Assembly (NCBI GenBank): GCA_006384855.1
Contig: VCJN01000839.1
Coordinates: 181,484-245,483 of the forward strand
Length of the DNA: 64,000 bases
Direction of reading: 5' to 3'
Origin: Tetraselmis striata
Taxonomy: Eukaryota; Chlorophyta; Chlorodendrophyceae; Chlorodendrales; Chlorodendraceae
Below are positions 12,501-23,559 of the stretch, piece after piece (within the stretch, counting starts at the first letter, position 1; each line of letters opens with the position of its first letter). The translations under genes and the position numbers were made by a program. A model generated the notes under the pieces. It saw nothing but the letters and a program-made list of their open reading frames with translations, did no database searches and had not been told where the DNA came from.

Positions 12501-14413
12501 TCCAGCTCCGCAATGCGCAACGTGAGCGCCTCGACCGCACCAGCTGTGCCAGCCTGCAGCGCGGCCCACGATGCCGCCAGCGACGGCACCTCGCCTGCAG
12601 GAGTGACCGTGCGGACTGTACAGTCAGCCATTTAGCGACCGCAGAGGGCGAATCAGTACCGCGCCTCCACGACCACAGATCCAATGCAGTACGTCATTCA
12701 TCCCCCCCCCCTCCTTCCACCACCACGGGCACAGTGTACCCCACTCTGAACTAGCAGGCCTTCAGGTGCTCCATTAGAGTGCGGCATTGCGGGGTTGCAG
12801 GTGCGGCTCCTAAGGCCGCTTGACCCACTTCCCCTTGCCCTAAGCTGCCCCACACTCGTCCATGGCGGACAATGAGACGCATCTCGTAGCTCTAGTACGA
12901 GCAAGGGCCCCACCCGCGCGCCCCGCAACACAGCCTCTATCTGCCAGGTACGCCCTGCACACCTTCCCTCCCATCCCCGCTCCCGGGCCGCCATCCCGCT
13001 CAGGCGTGCCGGACCTGCGCTGCGTGCCTCTGCCGGCGCAGTGGTGGCGATGGGGGAAGCCGCGCCCCCGAGCGCCAGGCCGCCCAGCAGCTCGGACACG
13101 GCGGTCCGCCGCCCCTCCAGCGCAGCCTCCACACCGGCCGCCAGCGGGCGTATCTGCTGCTGCAGCACGTGGTTGGCGTGCAGCTGCCCCATGATGTGCA
13201 CCGAGTCCAGGCCCTGCGCCACCGCCACCGTCATGCCCTCCCTCGGCCTCATGCCCGCAACACCGGGGCGCCGCCCGGCCTGCGTGCGCCAGCGCAGCTG
13301 TGGCTGTCTGACCCCATGGGCGCATGGCGTGGCTGCCTCACAGCAGCACGCGGGTGGCAGACAGCGGGTGGCGCAGCACCCGGAGGGGGTGAGAGAAGGG
13401 GGGGTGGGGAGGGGCAGGGGGCAGAGAGGGGGCGCACTCGGCTGCCATGCCTGCTGCCGCTACCGTCGCCCTCAATCCCATCATCGCCATCGACGCCAAC
13501 CCCGTCGGCGCTCCCGCTCCCACCAACGCCACCGCCCTCACCCTCGCCCTCGCCCTCGCCCTCAAGCAGCTCCTCCGCGGTGGGTAGCGATCCGCTGCCG
13601 ACCCGCTGCGAGGCGAAAGACGAGATACTAGCCTGCGGCCACCGGAGGGCAGGGGGGAGGCGGGGAATCAGGGCTGCTCGGAGGGCCTGCCAGCCAGAGT
13701 AAAGTTGACAAGGCCAGAAAGGGAAAGAGGGGTGGGGGCCGGGGGGCGGAGCTCTGCGGCCACCTGCAGGCAGTCGACCCATGGCTGGCGCAGAGTGTGC
13801 TCCATCGCACGGCAGTGGTACAGGAAGGAGCCCGCCACGATGACAAACTGCCGGCGCATCTTGCCGCTGAGGATGACGCTGGCATTCCGCAAGTTGATGC
13901 TCCAGCGCTGGCCGCTCATGCTGGCGTCCTTGAAGAACAGCAGTGACCCGGGCTGGTCCGCCACAAAGAAGCGACGCTTCCAGCGCTGGAAGCGGCCGAG
14001 GTAGAGCCACAGGTAGCCGCGCGGGGGGCGCGCCAACGCGGGCCAGCCGCCGCCCCCGCTGCTGCTCAAGTCGCCAGGGCTGCCGCGCTGCCGCCGGCGC
14101 TTCCACTGGGATAGGCCGAGCTTGCGTCGCGCGCCGCCGCTGGGGCCCATGGCCGAGGCCTGCGGCAGTTCCCACTCCTGCCGGGCGCCATACGAGGAGG
14201 GGGGGGCGGGGGAGGGGGAGGGGCATCAGTGTCACCCATTGGGGCTTTGTGGCCCTGAAGTGGCCATGGCACGCTCCTCTAGCGCATCCATGCATGACCT
14301 CTCCCCCCCCCCCCCCCCTCCTCCTCCACAAGTCCCACGTGCTGGCAGGGTCCCCCCACCCCTCTTCACATGCCGCAAGTGCTGGCAGATGATCCAGCTC
14401 CTCTGCCCCCCCC

Positions 14414-14444
<31 letters not shown>

Positions 14445-14854
14445 ACACCCCACCCACACACACACACACACACCCCGCCCCCTTCCACCTGCTACACGGG
14501 CGCACGTATTACGTATACCTTGCTACATACATGATGGCGGCAGCATGCGGTTTTCCGGGCAGATGATCAGTGAGAGGGGCTGTGGGTGCGCGCCGGTCAA
14601 GTAGAATCAAGAAACACGCGCAGCGCAAAGATAACTGAGGGTGAGCGCGCCTTGCTGCGCGGGCTCGCGGCGGCGGCCTCCGTTTCCGGCGCGCCGGCGA
14701 ACCCCGCCTCCGAGCTGCGCAGCCTGCCCATGCTCGGCTGCTGCTCCCCGGCGGGCGGCGGCTCGCCGTCTCGGGTATTGCTGCGCGAGCGGCGGAGCGG
14801 CCACAGCCGGCTCCCCTTCGGACTCCCCGTCCCGGTCGCCCTGGGGCTGCTCAT
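6600..14854 (-). CDS. Oxysterol-binding-protein-related protein (PH + ORD)
   Basis: Predicted lipid-transfer protein of membrane contact sites. The exons are 14854-~14619, 14159-13764, 13632-13438, 13279-13015, 12594-12477, 12116-11956, 11119-10881, 10751-10398, 9404-9315, 8856-8575, 8098-7877 and 6833-6600. Exons 2-12 total 852 codons with every phase matching. The end of exon 1 is uncertain (donor at TCA|GTTATC or CGC|GTGTTT, both phase 0). Exon 2 is a PH domain (GYLWLYLGRFQRWKRRFFV to WVDCLQ). Acidic and coiled-coil linkers follow (IAELEAENEAL; an EDEEDDDD run). Exons 8-12 form the ORD: NEPLSGLQRLAEELEY, KPFNPLLGETFEY, then VSLSPP where the family has VSHHPP, then GDHYVWNK, HNIVLGNLW, LPPTDSRLRPD and a C-terminal YWAAREA-x-DIFG. 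The two PI4P-binding histidines are missing, which is the one odd point in a well-kept domain. The start chosen is the first ATG upstream in frame. The family call is certain; the ligand is unknown. Confidence 0.93.
7560..7865 (+). repeat. GGTGAT/GGCGAT minisatellite in last ORP intron
   Basis: About 300 bp of hexanucleotide-like units (GGTGAT, GGCGAT, GGCAAT) lie in the 1,043-nt intron before the last ORP exon. The long open frames on both strands here are by-products of the 3-bp periodicity. Confidence 0.9.
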
Positions 14855-15012
14855 CGCGCAAGGCCGTTGGGATCGGTGGTGGAACGGCGGCCGGGCGGAA
14901 GGCGGCCGCTAGGCGACGCTCCGACGACTTGCTGCACCACCGCCGTGTGATGGCTGATCGAGACCGAGTTGCTGTTCCTGTGGCAACGGGCGGTGGCTGC
15001 TGGGCATGATCC
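14855..15012 (-). promoter_or_regulatory. 5' flank of the ORP gene
   Basis: About 160 bp of GC-rich sequence between the ORP start codon and a foldback element. No TATA box or other motif stands out. It is named a promoter region only from position. Confidence 0.3.
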
Positions 15013-15264
15013 TTTTGGTTACAGGGAGAGCGTCAAGAGAATGCACGGAAAGTACTGGGGAAGGAAAAAGCTACATTTAACTAGTTAAGCAGACCCCCTT
15101 AGCGCCGGGTCGCGGGGCTCGGCGATGTGGCAGGTAAGGATTAATTATCTGCCGCATCGCAGGGCCCCGCGGCCCGGCGCTAAGAGGGTTCTGCTTAAAT
15201 GTAGGCTTTTTCCTTCCCCAGTACTTTGCGTGCATTCTCTGGACGCTCTCCCTGTAACCAAAAA
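15013..15264. mobile_element. Foldback MITE
   Basis: Two arms of about 110-120 bp (15013-15132 and 15148-15264) are near-perfect inverted repeats starting TTTTGGTTACAGGGAGAGCG, with a 15-nt spacer. The left arm carries about 8 extra bases (ACTAGTTA). There is no coding capacity. The ends resemble 18363-18400, so the family is dispersed. It lies about 160 bp upstream of the ORP start codon. Confidence 0.88.
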
Positions 15265-15427
15265 GACAAATATTAATTGCTGGGCAGCGCGCATCTGAGC
15301 AGCGTTATTGCTGATGAGCGGCTACCGGTATTAATCTGTGCAGTCTGTGCAGTTGCTAGGAAATGAGGGTCTCCTGGTTGCAGGCAGAGCGTCCGGAGAT
15401 GCTAGGAAGCGATGGGGATTGCAGATT

Positions 15428-16540
15428 TACTGGTGTGAATTACAAAAAGGGCAGCAAGAAATCCACCTACAGTACTACTAAAAGCAGTACTAAAAAATCA
15501 ACACAGCAAGCCGCCTAAAAGCGGCCCGCATCCCGCATGAGGCGGGATGGATGAGTGATGCGCACACGGTTCAGAGTCCGGGCCACGCGTGAACGTGTGT
15601 GTGTGGGTAATCCTCGGACGTGCTGATTGTGCAGCTTCAGCAACGGGATGGCAGACGAATCAACGCCGTCTGACGAGGCAGCGAGCGCGCTCTCGAGCGG
15701 CCACCATGCTCTAGACCCCGAGGAAATCTCTTGCGAGCGAGGCCTCCTGGTGAGCCCGGGTGGTGCACCGAGTGCCCCACGATGAGAGGGCACCCCGATC
15801 CGCAGCCAAGCATGCGATACCACGCACTGTGCGGCGCACCCCCTTGCTCACCTCACCCACTGTGCCGAAGACCATGCCCGTGTACTCCAACATATCCAGG
15901 ATGTCTCGAAGAGGACCCTTCGTCGTGTTGTGCCACGCCGCATCCCGCGCTGCCAACCCCCGTTGTATCTCGCCCAACATGGAGCGCTCAAACCGATCCA
16001 CAGCCGTGGCCCGGGGCACCGCAGTGTACTTGCTTGACCCCGCACCGCATAGTCTTGAACTCCAGCAGCGTGGACTTCAAGCTCCGGGGATCATAGCTCC
16101 CGGTCACGACGTTGAACGCCGGAATAAGGGGGAGCTCTGCGTCCGGCACTAGGTCCTTGAGTTCATCCCTGGGTACGGTGTTGCCGCGAGGCACTGCCTG
16201 CTGGAACAAGTCATCCACCTCCTGCCGTACAGCGATACCTAGGTCGTGAACACATTGATCGTGGAAGGCATCTGAGATAGCGTCGTGTTGTACACACCAA
16301 TGGGCGTCTCCAGCAGGCGCCGGGAGGTTCATGAGCGCGTCGCCGTATAGGTCTACAGTGACGGGGTTGTGCGTTGCTGTCGAGGGCAGAATGATTTGGC
16401 TCCCAACCATCGGGACCAAGCACGGGCTAGGCAGAAAGAAGTACCCAGCAACGATCTCCCGCAGCTCATGCGGAGTCATGACCGTCCGCGCGGTGGGGAC
16501 GGCCACTGTCCACATGCAGATTTAATGGTACCAGTACACG
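15428..16540 (-). mobile_element. 5'-truncated LINE copy (endonuclease end)
   Basis: This copy parallels 46418-47500 over about 1.1 kb. On the minus strand it encodes, across a frameshift, the C-terminal part of a non-LTR retrotransposon protein (16515-15988, then 16019-15711). The peptides LVPDAEL and, about 25 residues on, LLEFKTMR fit the PD-(D/E)XK pattern of a restriction-like endonuclease. The reverse transcriptase part is absent, as expected from 5' truncation during target-primed reverse transcription. The 3' tail ends at the GTGTGAATTACAAAAA block (15433). A matching tail occurs at 118-192. The assignment of the endonuclease is an inference from motif spacing and from the reverse transcriptase present in the longer copy. 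Confidence 0.65.
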
Positions 16541-16859
16541 GACATGCTGTCCTCAACTGCTTTACAGACTGTCATCAACCGTACATACAAATGTACATAT
16601 GCAGGTAGTCCTTACATATTTAAAACTGCATGTCCATGCGGTCGCTATGTAATATTTATCCGTAGCGAATAAGCATGTCCCGCCAGCTCAACCGTAGACT
16701 ACTTATTTGTTAACGACTATTCTCATATAAGGAGAGTATTCTCCTTATGTGGGTAGAGAACAATTTAAATACCTCGGAATAACTGTCAAATACCTCGCAA
16801 CCAGCAATTTAAAAAAACCAAAGTACGGTGTGCTACCCGGACGACACATCCTGCTGGTC
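16541..16859. other. Spacer, nothing recognised
   Basis: AT-rich flank between two retroelement fragments. No gene or repeat was noticed. Confidence 0.5.
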
Positions 16860-17020
16860 GGTTTTTTTTCCCGCCCCCGGGACAGCACTGGCACCGGTGA
16901 AACCCTTGCAGCGTCTCTACGAAGGGCGTTTAGGCAGCGATCCCGTTACGGAAAGCCCTGGGTAGGCGACGCGCCGCTGTAGTCAAGCAAATTGCCCAAG
17001 CATTCTGCCAAGACCAATTG
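16860..17020 (-). repeat. Dispersed repeat, also at 41.5 and 41.8 kb
   Basis: The reverse complement matches 41830-41945 closely and 41515-41600 partly. The shared core includes AAACCCTTGCAGCGTCTCTA and GGAAAGCCCTGGGTAGGCGA. No protein is encoded. Confidence 0.75.
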
Positions 17021-17199
17021 GAGGGTCGTGCTGCTGCAGCTGATGTAAGGACTGCATTACGGCGGCACCTCGGTACCGTAGCGAACTACAGCCTACATAT
17101 CGCATCTGCTCATCGAAGATATTAATTAACCTACGAGATAGCGACCATTTAGTGCGCCATGCTATCGATACCACCATTGCCCCCATCCTCGGCGTGTCA

Positions 17200-17640
17200 A
17201 GCTCGGATCCAACGACTGCTTTGAGGGCTGCAGAGCGCCACAAAATCCAGAAGTAAGACGAGGGTGTCCGAAACGCCGCCGGCATGCTTCGCTTTGTTCC
17301 CTTCGCCGTTTCCGAGTTTAACTCGCTGGCCCCGCACGCCGAGGCTTTCTTGGTGGAGCTCGCGAAAGCTAGCCACACACACACTGGCCAAAAAATCGGC
17401 CAGCTCTTGTCTGCGTGGCGCCGCCGTTTCTCCTTGCTCATCAACATGGCACATGCAGACAACGTTCTTGGCGGGGTCGCGTCCGCGCGTGCGGCACGTG
17501 ATGGTACTCCTGCGCCTGCGTCGCGTCGCTCGTCGGCATGTGTTGCTAATTATGACCCGGGTCATTGGCTGCAAGCGTCCTCGCCGCGGCTGATAGCCTA
17601 CCCCGGGGCGGGGGTCCCTTTGGTCCCTAGCAGCTAAGTG
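17200..17640 (+). pseudogene. Possible LINE ORF2 C-terminal fragment
   Basis: The plus-strand peptide at 17284-17637 begins MLRFVPFAVSEFNSLAPHAE and continues as a helical segment (LLSAWRRRFSLLINMAHAD). This resembles the region after the reverse transcriptase in retroelements of algae, where a PF-x-x-E-x(5)-G-like block precedes a helical tail. A stop codon interrupts the same frame just upstream (near 17252). The downstream TTGGTTCC-rich stretch and its similarity to 600-690 suggest a shared 3' tail. The call rests on resemblance only. It might be an unrelated short protein. Confidence 0.3.
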
Positions 17641-18129
17641 ATTTCGTGGTTCCCTTGGCTCCTTCTTGGTTCTTGGCTCCCTGTCCTCCTGCTCGACCTT
17701 GGTTTCAGGCTTATGTCTCTCTTTTGCTGGCAACCTTTCACAGTTGAAGTTAGTTCTGTTTGTAGTGCGCTTTTGTGAAAGGCCTTATGTAAATACAAAT
17801 GTTAGTGCGCCAGGAAGGGGCAGAAGCAGCTACAGCATGTGTACTGCAGGAAGGTACAGCAGCTACAGCCGCAAATAGGACGTGTATGTACTGCGGATGA
17901 GGGGGTGTTTTGGGTCAACCCGCAACAAACCCCCCTTCTGGCGGTGTTTCTTCCACCGCGCAATTGCTGTAGTGAACGTTTTCTATTCCCTTTTCGGGTT
18001 GTTTCCTGATCGCGTTTTGCAGCCAGCGCATGTAACCATACATTAATAGCGCGCTACAAGTAGACCTGTTGCAGAGGTGTGGAATCCAGAGAGCCGCAAG
18101 GACGGTCGTACATGCAGTAATCCTTAGTG
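17641..18129. other. Spacer with retroelement-tail similarity
   Basis: Positions 17695-17800 resemble 600-690 (GGTTTCAGGCTT..GCTGGCAACCTTTCACA). No gene was recognised in the rest. Confidence 0.4.
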
Positions 18130-18400
18130 GTCGCTACATTGTGCGACATTGTGCTACATTGCGCCGACCCGGGGCCCGGCGTCCGTTGACGGACGGGCGG
18201 CGAGGCGGACGGGCGACGGTCGTCCGGTGTCCGGCGACGGACGAACGACGGCGTCCGGGTCCGGTCCACGCGGCGGGCTCGGCGCTTCGCGCCATGCCCG
18301 CCGCGTAGACCTGACGAACGGCTACGACCGGCCTGACCGGCGGCGGCCGGCGGGTGGCCGCCGAGCATTCCCGTGCATTCTCAGGACGCTTTCCCTGTAT
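18130..18400. repeat. GACGG-rich stretch ending in MITE-like terminus
   Basis: Positions 18160-18320 are built from short CGACGG/GGACGG words. Positions 18363-18400 (GTGCATTCTCAGGACGCT, then CCCTGTA) match the right end of the foldback MITE at 15013-15264. A matching left end was not found, so this may be a deleted relative. Confidence 0.5.
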
Positions 18401-19317
18401 TAACCAACAATATTTATACCGGTAGAGGTACGCAGGAGCTGGGCAAGAGGTAGCGACCTACAGTACAGGTAAGCGCGATGGTTATTTTGGACGAAGCGGA
18501 ATTATATTGTCACGGAATTGTGACGGATACATTTTCGATATCTATAATAATATACGCGAAATCGTTCCGAAAGTCAGCGACATAAACACGCACGCACGCA
18601 CAGACTCACCTCGTGATTGGTAGGGTAGGATATATAAGATGTACAGGTATTCCAACGTGTTAGTAATTACATATGATGTATATGCGTATTGTCTTGGGTC
18701 GAGGAGAACGGAAGCCTAAAGTATGTCGGAAGACTAATTATGTCAGTTGAGTGTTAATTATTGCATACATTCATTGATTTGCGACGGAGAGTGACGATCA
18801 GTCTGCTTGTGATGTTCGCAGACTGCCTGGCGGAGGGCGATATAAACCGACAGTACGCGTGGCCGCGTGCACGCGCAACGCCCACATTGCCAATGCTGGC
18901 GGCGCGGACCTGGCCTGGCTGGCCCAACGCCTGCACCCAGAGACACCTTCGCACGTCGTGCTCCGAAGAAAGCGCTTTGCGAGCACTGCGCCTCCTTTTC
19001 TCTTAGGTCACCCAGGCTCGACTGTGACACAGCGTCGGCGACGCTTCAGACCACCGCAGCTGCGCTGGCGTTACACACACTGGAATACAGCCAGCCAGCG
19101 CAGGCCGGGGGCGCGAGTCTTTGGTGCGCAAGCAGAGTAGCCACGGCGCCAGCAATATCTCGCACGTCTAGGCAGATGCGTTGCAGCTCTATTCGCGGCC
19201 TACAACCTGTAGCTCGTCACCGTGACTCGTCCTGACGCAAAGAAGCCTGTGTTTGCTCACAACGCTTCGAGTCGTAAACAAACTAGGGTCTCTTCCCGTA
19301 CGAAAACGCCTACAGCC
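18401..19317. other. Upstream flank of the Myb-like gene
   Basis: About 900 bp with overlapping open frames on both strands in the GC-rich second half but no recognisable protein. It probably holds the promoter and leader of the gene at 19318. Confidence 0.35.
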
Positions 19318-21105
19318 ATGGCAGTCCGGCAGCAAGACTTGTCGTTTACGTCTCCCGAGAGCTTTGTCCATGTTCTAGCTAACCAGGGGCTTGACAACGC
19401 GCCGGAGACGAATGAAAGCCATTTCAGCGCGCCGCCCAGCGTCGCCAATAACAAGGCTTGCAAGAGCATCAACTTCAGCTATGACGAAGATGCTAGACTC
19501 AACGAGTGAGCTTCCCTGCCGCCGTGGCTCCATTCGCTGGATGTGCTACACTATCAAACTGGCGATTTTGATATTGCGTGACATCAGACGAAGTGTCGTA
19601 CATAGAGCTCAGGTGGCCGGGTACCTGACGGCGCGGCTGTGCAATGTGTTTGCAGGCTGACGCTGAAGCACGGGCATAAATGGCAGCACATCGCGGGAAT
19701 TCTGAACTCAGAACTGAACCCGGGATCGACTCGCAAGACGGGCAAGCAGTGCCGGGAGCGCTACCTCAACCACGTACGCTGTCTCGCTCCCTTTCCCCAT
19801 CTCCCTAGGGCCCTAAGTTGGCCGGGTTGTCAACACCGTCATAGACTCCCCCCACTCCCCCCTTCCCCTGAGAGCGCGCTCCACCTCTTCTCGTTTCGTA
19901 CTCAGCGTCTACGCACTCGTACGGGCACAGTAATACAACCGTTGTCGTCAACCCTGCCACTTGTCAGCTAGACCGCTGATGTCAGCATGTACAGACCACC
20001 AAGCCATTGCATTGTCCCGGCCAAGTGACAAGTTACGGGGCCGCCATACTCTAAGTTCAATGAAGACGACGTTAAAAGACAATAAAACTTTTGATCGACC
20101 GGCTCATAGTTTATTTTGTAGGTTATAGCAGCAGTTTCATATCGAGTGGATACCACTCGCACATATCAGGCATTTTACTGTGGCCAACAGCGCATCGGCA
20201 AGTAAGACGCAGCGTAGAGCGGTAGAGTGAAACTTCGGCATCTGACAGACAGTGCTGCCAGGTTATATAATACGGGCGGGTGGTGATTAGAGGAATTGTG
20301 GGACATCATTTAGTGGCGGGTGGTATATTGAGACGTAATGACAGCATGCTGCGCCCCTTGAAAAAGGTTTCTAGGCCGACGGGCTCAATCACTACTAGGG
20401 ATATCACCTCATGAGGACGTTACATCCACACGCATGAAATTCAACGTACATTCACCAAACTCACATCAAAAGAGAAGTCCGCCGATTGCAACTCGTTGCG
20501 GCTTGCGTGATCCTCTGAACGCTTTATCGAGCAAATGACCTAAGGGGGCGTGCACATTTGTCAAAGAAAGCGCAGTAATCGAGAACTGTGTTTTACGCCT
20601 TGGCAAAGGGATGGGAGGAAGGGGTTATTGCCACGTTCATTGAATAGAGACCACATGAAAGGGTGTTGCATTATGGATAGCGCAGCATATCTATTAGCCG
20701 CCATGTTGAGTTTTAAGGCAGAATGCATCTATAGGTAGAGTTTCCACCGCTACCCCCCCCCCCCCCCCTTACACCCACACACACACATGTTTAGAATGCA
20801 CAGCCAATTGCACGCATCGGAATTGCAGCTTGCAATCGGTCAATCTGAGATATTGTTTTCTGGATGCAGGTGGATCCAGATCTTGACAAAACCCCTTTTA
20901 CAGAGGAGGAAGAGGAAACCCTGGTCCAGATTCACCAGGCTGTCTACGAAGAGCATGGAGAGAGCAAGTGGGCGGAGATCACAAAGCGTTTCCCGCGGAC
21001 CCAAAGGGGGCGCCGAGCAGAGAACGATATCAAGAATATATTCAACAGCGCCGGCCGCAACAAGGACCCCAAGAAGCTGCCAGCTATGAACCATGGCAGC
21101 CAAAG
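19318..21105 (+). CDS. Myb/SANT-repeat DNA-binding protein (3' end unresolved)
   Basis: Predicted nuclear DNA-binding protein. Exons are 19318-19505, 19656-19773 and 20870-21105, and all phases match (AACGA|GTGAGC to GCAG|G; CAC|GTACGC to GCAG|GTG). Exons 1-2 form a first repeat: FSYDEDARLNEL, GHKWQHIAGIL, then TGKQCRERYLNH, the classic third helix of a Myb repeat. Exon 3 gives a second repeat: DKTPFTEEEEETLVQIHQ, SKWAEITKRFPR, RRAENDIKNIFNSAGR. The order and the linker VDPDLDKTPFTEEEE match two-repeat plant and algal Mybs. The start is the first ATG in frame; the frame is open further upstream without an ATG. After 21105 a GTACTT donor or a read-through of about 70 unconserved residues is possible. 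No later exon was found before the CACTA-like element at 21878, so the gene may be cut off. Confidence 0.75.
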
Positions 21106-21335
21106 GTACTTAACTTCATGCTTCTGCTTGCATGCTTCGCCTGCACCGGTCATTGATCCGACCATTGAATATATACGGTGTTGTGGTAAATTATGTCCCC
21201 CTGTCTGTATTTATGTGTGCATCTATATATTTAACAATCTTTCTAGCTGCGGGTGTGTGCGTGCGTATTCATGTAAGCACAATGTAAGCCAAACACTATG
21301 GATGTATTATGGTAGGCTTTAATACCACGTATATG
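21106..21335. other. Intron or 3' flank of the Myb-like gene
   Basis: No coding exon was recognised. It leads into the TATG microsatellite. Confidence 0.4.
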
Positions 21336-21370
21336 GTCTTATTATTATATGTATATGTATGTTGTATAGC

Positions 21371-21401
<31 letters not shown>

Positions 21402-21650
21402 TGTCTATGTATGTAATGTATAATGTAATGTATATTGTATATGTATGTATGTATATGTAATATGTTATGTGTATATGTATATGTATATGTATATTGTATG
21501 TTATATGTATGTGTATGTGTATATTGTTATCATGTATAGTATATGTATATGTATGCATATGCATGTATATGTATATGTATATGTATATGCATGTGTACAT
21601 GTATGTGTACATGTGTATGTGCATGTCCATGCGATGACCGAGACGACGTG
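21336..21650. repeat. TGTATA/TATG microsatellite
   Basis: About 300 bp of imperfect TATGTA-type units. Open frames here are repeat artefacts. Confidence 0.9.
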
Positions 21651-22461
21651 TACCTTCATTCTTGCGTAACAACTGCACTGAAGATACGGCATGTCTCAAA
21701 ATACTAGGGTACCTCAATTTGTGCATGCTACGTACATCCTTGGTTGGTCTCAAGCATCCCGCGCCCGAAGCCCGGGGGAAGAATGGGGGGGGGGGGGGGG
21801 GGGTAACCCGCCCATGGGCTCCAATTATTCGCGTATTCATTTTTTGGAATGCGTCATGCACCAGGGCGTCGGCACGTCACTGTGAGATTCAGATGTGACG
21901 TAAATGTGCCCTACTGGTGACGAACGACGACATACGGGGACGATACGGGACGGACGAGGGACGTGGATTTCATACCCAGTAGCGACGACTATCGCGCGTG
22001 ACCTGTAAAGTACTATATGAATTTCTCGTTTCCATAATTTCATCAAATTGATATGCGCACGCGGGCTCGCGTGTCGCCCGCCGACGCGGAGCACCCGGGC
22101 TAAGTACAGACGGATGTACGCACTCACTGCACATCGCCGCACATCGCTGACCCCGCGGTGTGCGGCGATGTGCGGCACGACGGGCGGAGGTGTGGGCGGA
22201 TGTAGGTGGTACGGTAGGTGGTAGGCGGTAGGTGGTGTTCGTAGGTGCGCGTTTTAATGCAGCCGCCCTAACTGCTGATGATTGTGTAACGCCCCAGCAC
22301 GCGCATGAAGTACGGGGTCGCCTCACGGTCACCGCCGCTCACCGCTAAATCAAGCGCGGACAGCCGCGCACTCGCATCTGTGTTGCCTGCCGGTGGTGGG
22401 TTACATCCACCCCAACTCTCAACCCCCCCCCCCCCCCCCGCCCCCGCGCGCGGCAGCAGGC

Positions 22462-22872
22462 ATGCCGGCAAAGGGATGGATAGCGAGTGTGTCGAAGGAT
22501 GGCGTGTACTCATGCAAGCACTGCCGGGGCAACGTGACGGGCACATGTGATAAGATGGCGCGAGAGCGGCACTTCCTAAAATTCCCGAACTGTAGCCACT
22601 CGTTGAAGCGTGCGGCTAAGTTGCGCCGCAAGGCCGCCTTATCACAAGCAGCAGCAGCAGGGGCGGCAGCAGCAGCAGCAACAACAACAGGGGCGGCAGC
22701 AGGAGTAGCTGCAGCCGTCGGAAACGGTCCGCCGGCGCCGGTCTCGGACGACGGCGGCTCGAAGGTGGACGATGTGATGGGCGTGGGGGAGGACCCCGTT
22801 GGCGAAGACGGTATGGACATCGACGCGCATGCGTGGCCGCCGGCGGGCGTGGAACCCGCGATGAGGGCGTGA
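22462..22872 (+). CDS. Unrecognised protein with BED/C2HC-like finger
   Basis: A 136-residue frame begins MPAKGWIASVSKDGVYSCKH. Cysteines and a histidine follow as C-x2-C-x(9)-C then H-x(6)-C (CKHC, GTCDK, RHFLKFPNCSH), which resembles the BED-type fingers that many transposon proteins use to bind DNA. The rest is an Ala-rich, then acidic, tail. The frame stops at 22870, where a second open frame (in-frame ATG at 22902, to 23363) takes over. A single-base shift would join them, so this may be one broken gene. The second frame contains FRGVWHYGVITSVFFG, which I do not recognise, and crosses a poly-C run. It lies 0.6 kb inside the left end of the CACTA-like element. Confidence 0.45.
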   Translation: MPAKGWIASVSKDGVYSCKHCRGNVTGTCDKMARERHFLKFPNCSHSLKRAAKLRRKAALSQAAAAGAAAAAATTTGAAAGVAAAVGNGPPAPVSDDGGSKVDDVMGVGEDPVGEDGMDIDAHAWPPAGVEPAMRA

Positions 22873-22901
22873 TACGGGAAGGCGATCCCGGCGACTTCTA
22901 C

Positions 22902-23363
22902 ATGAAGGTCATCGCCAAGAAGTTCCGGGGAGTATGGCACTACGGCGTGATAACCAGCGTTTTTTTTGGCTTGGGAAGGGACGTCTGGAGGAAATTTGTC
23001 ACCGTGCAGGGCCACATTGGATTCCGAGCTATGAAGCAGGAAGACCGGCGCCAGGCTTTAGTCCCGATACCCAGCAACTTTGAACGCGGGTTGCGCCCTT
23101 CGTTTGCAGTGTCCAAGAATCGAAAGGTAAACCCCCCCCCCCCCCCCCCCCCGGGTGTGGGCGTGGGCGTGGGCGTGACGGCATTCCCCTCCATGACTGC
23201 AGGGTCAGGCAAGGTGACGGTGCAGTCCGGCTGGGTCATGGAGGACTGCTTGCACCACATGGAAACGTTTTCCATTCTTAACGCCGGTCCGCTGTTCGAG
23301 GAGGCCCGGGTGAAGGCGATCATGCCCGAGAAGGAGCTCGCGTCCATAGCGGTGGTGCGTTAG
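22902..23363 (+). CDS. Unrecognised open frame following the finger protein
   Basis: The frame is open from about 22833; the first ATG is at 22902 (MKVIAKKFRGVWHYGVITSV). About 150 residues with mixed, protein-like composition on both sides of a poly-C run (23132-23152) that would encode prolines. The run may mark an intron, but the donor and acceptor phases I tried (AAG|GTAAAC to GCAG|GG) do not fit. It is possibly the continuation of 22462-22872 after a frameshift. No family was recognised. Confidence 0.3.
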   Translation: MKVIAKKFRGVWHYGVITSVFFGLGRDVWRKFVTVQGHIGFRAMKQEDRRQALVPIPSNFERGLRPSFAVSKNRKVNPPPPPPPGVGVGVGVTAFPSMTAGSGKVTVQSGWVMEDCLHHMETFSILNAGPLFEEARVKAIMPEKELASIAVVR

Positions 23364-23559
23364 GTGTCGCGACTGGCGGTGCTTGGGCACATGTACAAGC
23401 GATGCAAGGAGCTGCGTGGTTCGTCACGCGGTGGGGGTTGCAGAATGTGGTGACGGAGGAGGACGGCCCCGAGCGCAAGGCGCAGGTGGACGCGCTCACT
23501 AGGGAGGGGAGGACTCGATACCCAGCGCGGCGCCAAGGCGCGGCGGCCGGGGCAGCGCG

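Noticed and set aside
13249-14505. Single long exon of about 418 residues on the minus strand
   Set aside because: It mixes intron poly-C/AC tracts with part of one ORP exon (13632-13438). The splice model gives the PH domain in another frame.
21370-21861. Tyr/Ile/His-rich protein over the TATG repeat
   Set aside because: Microsatellite translation with no conserved feature.
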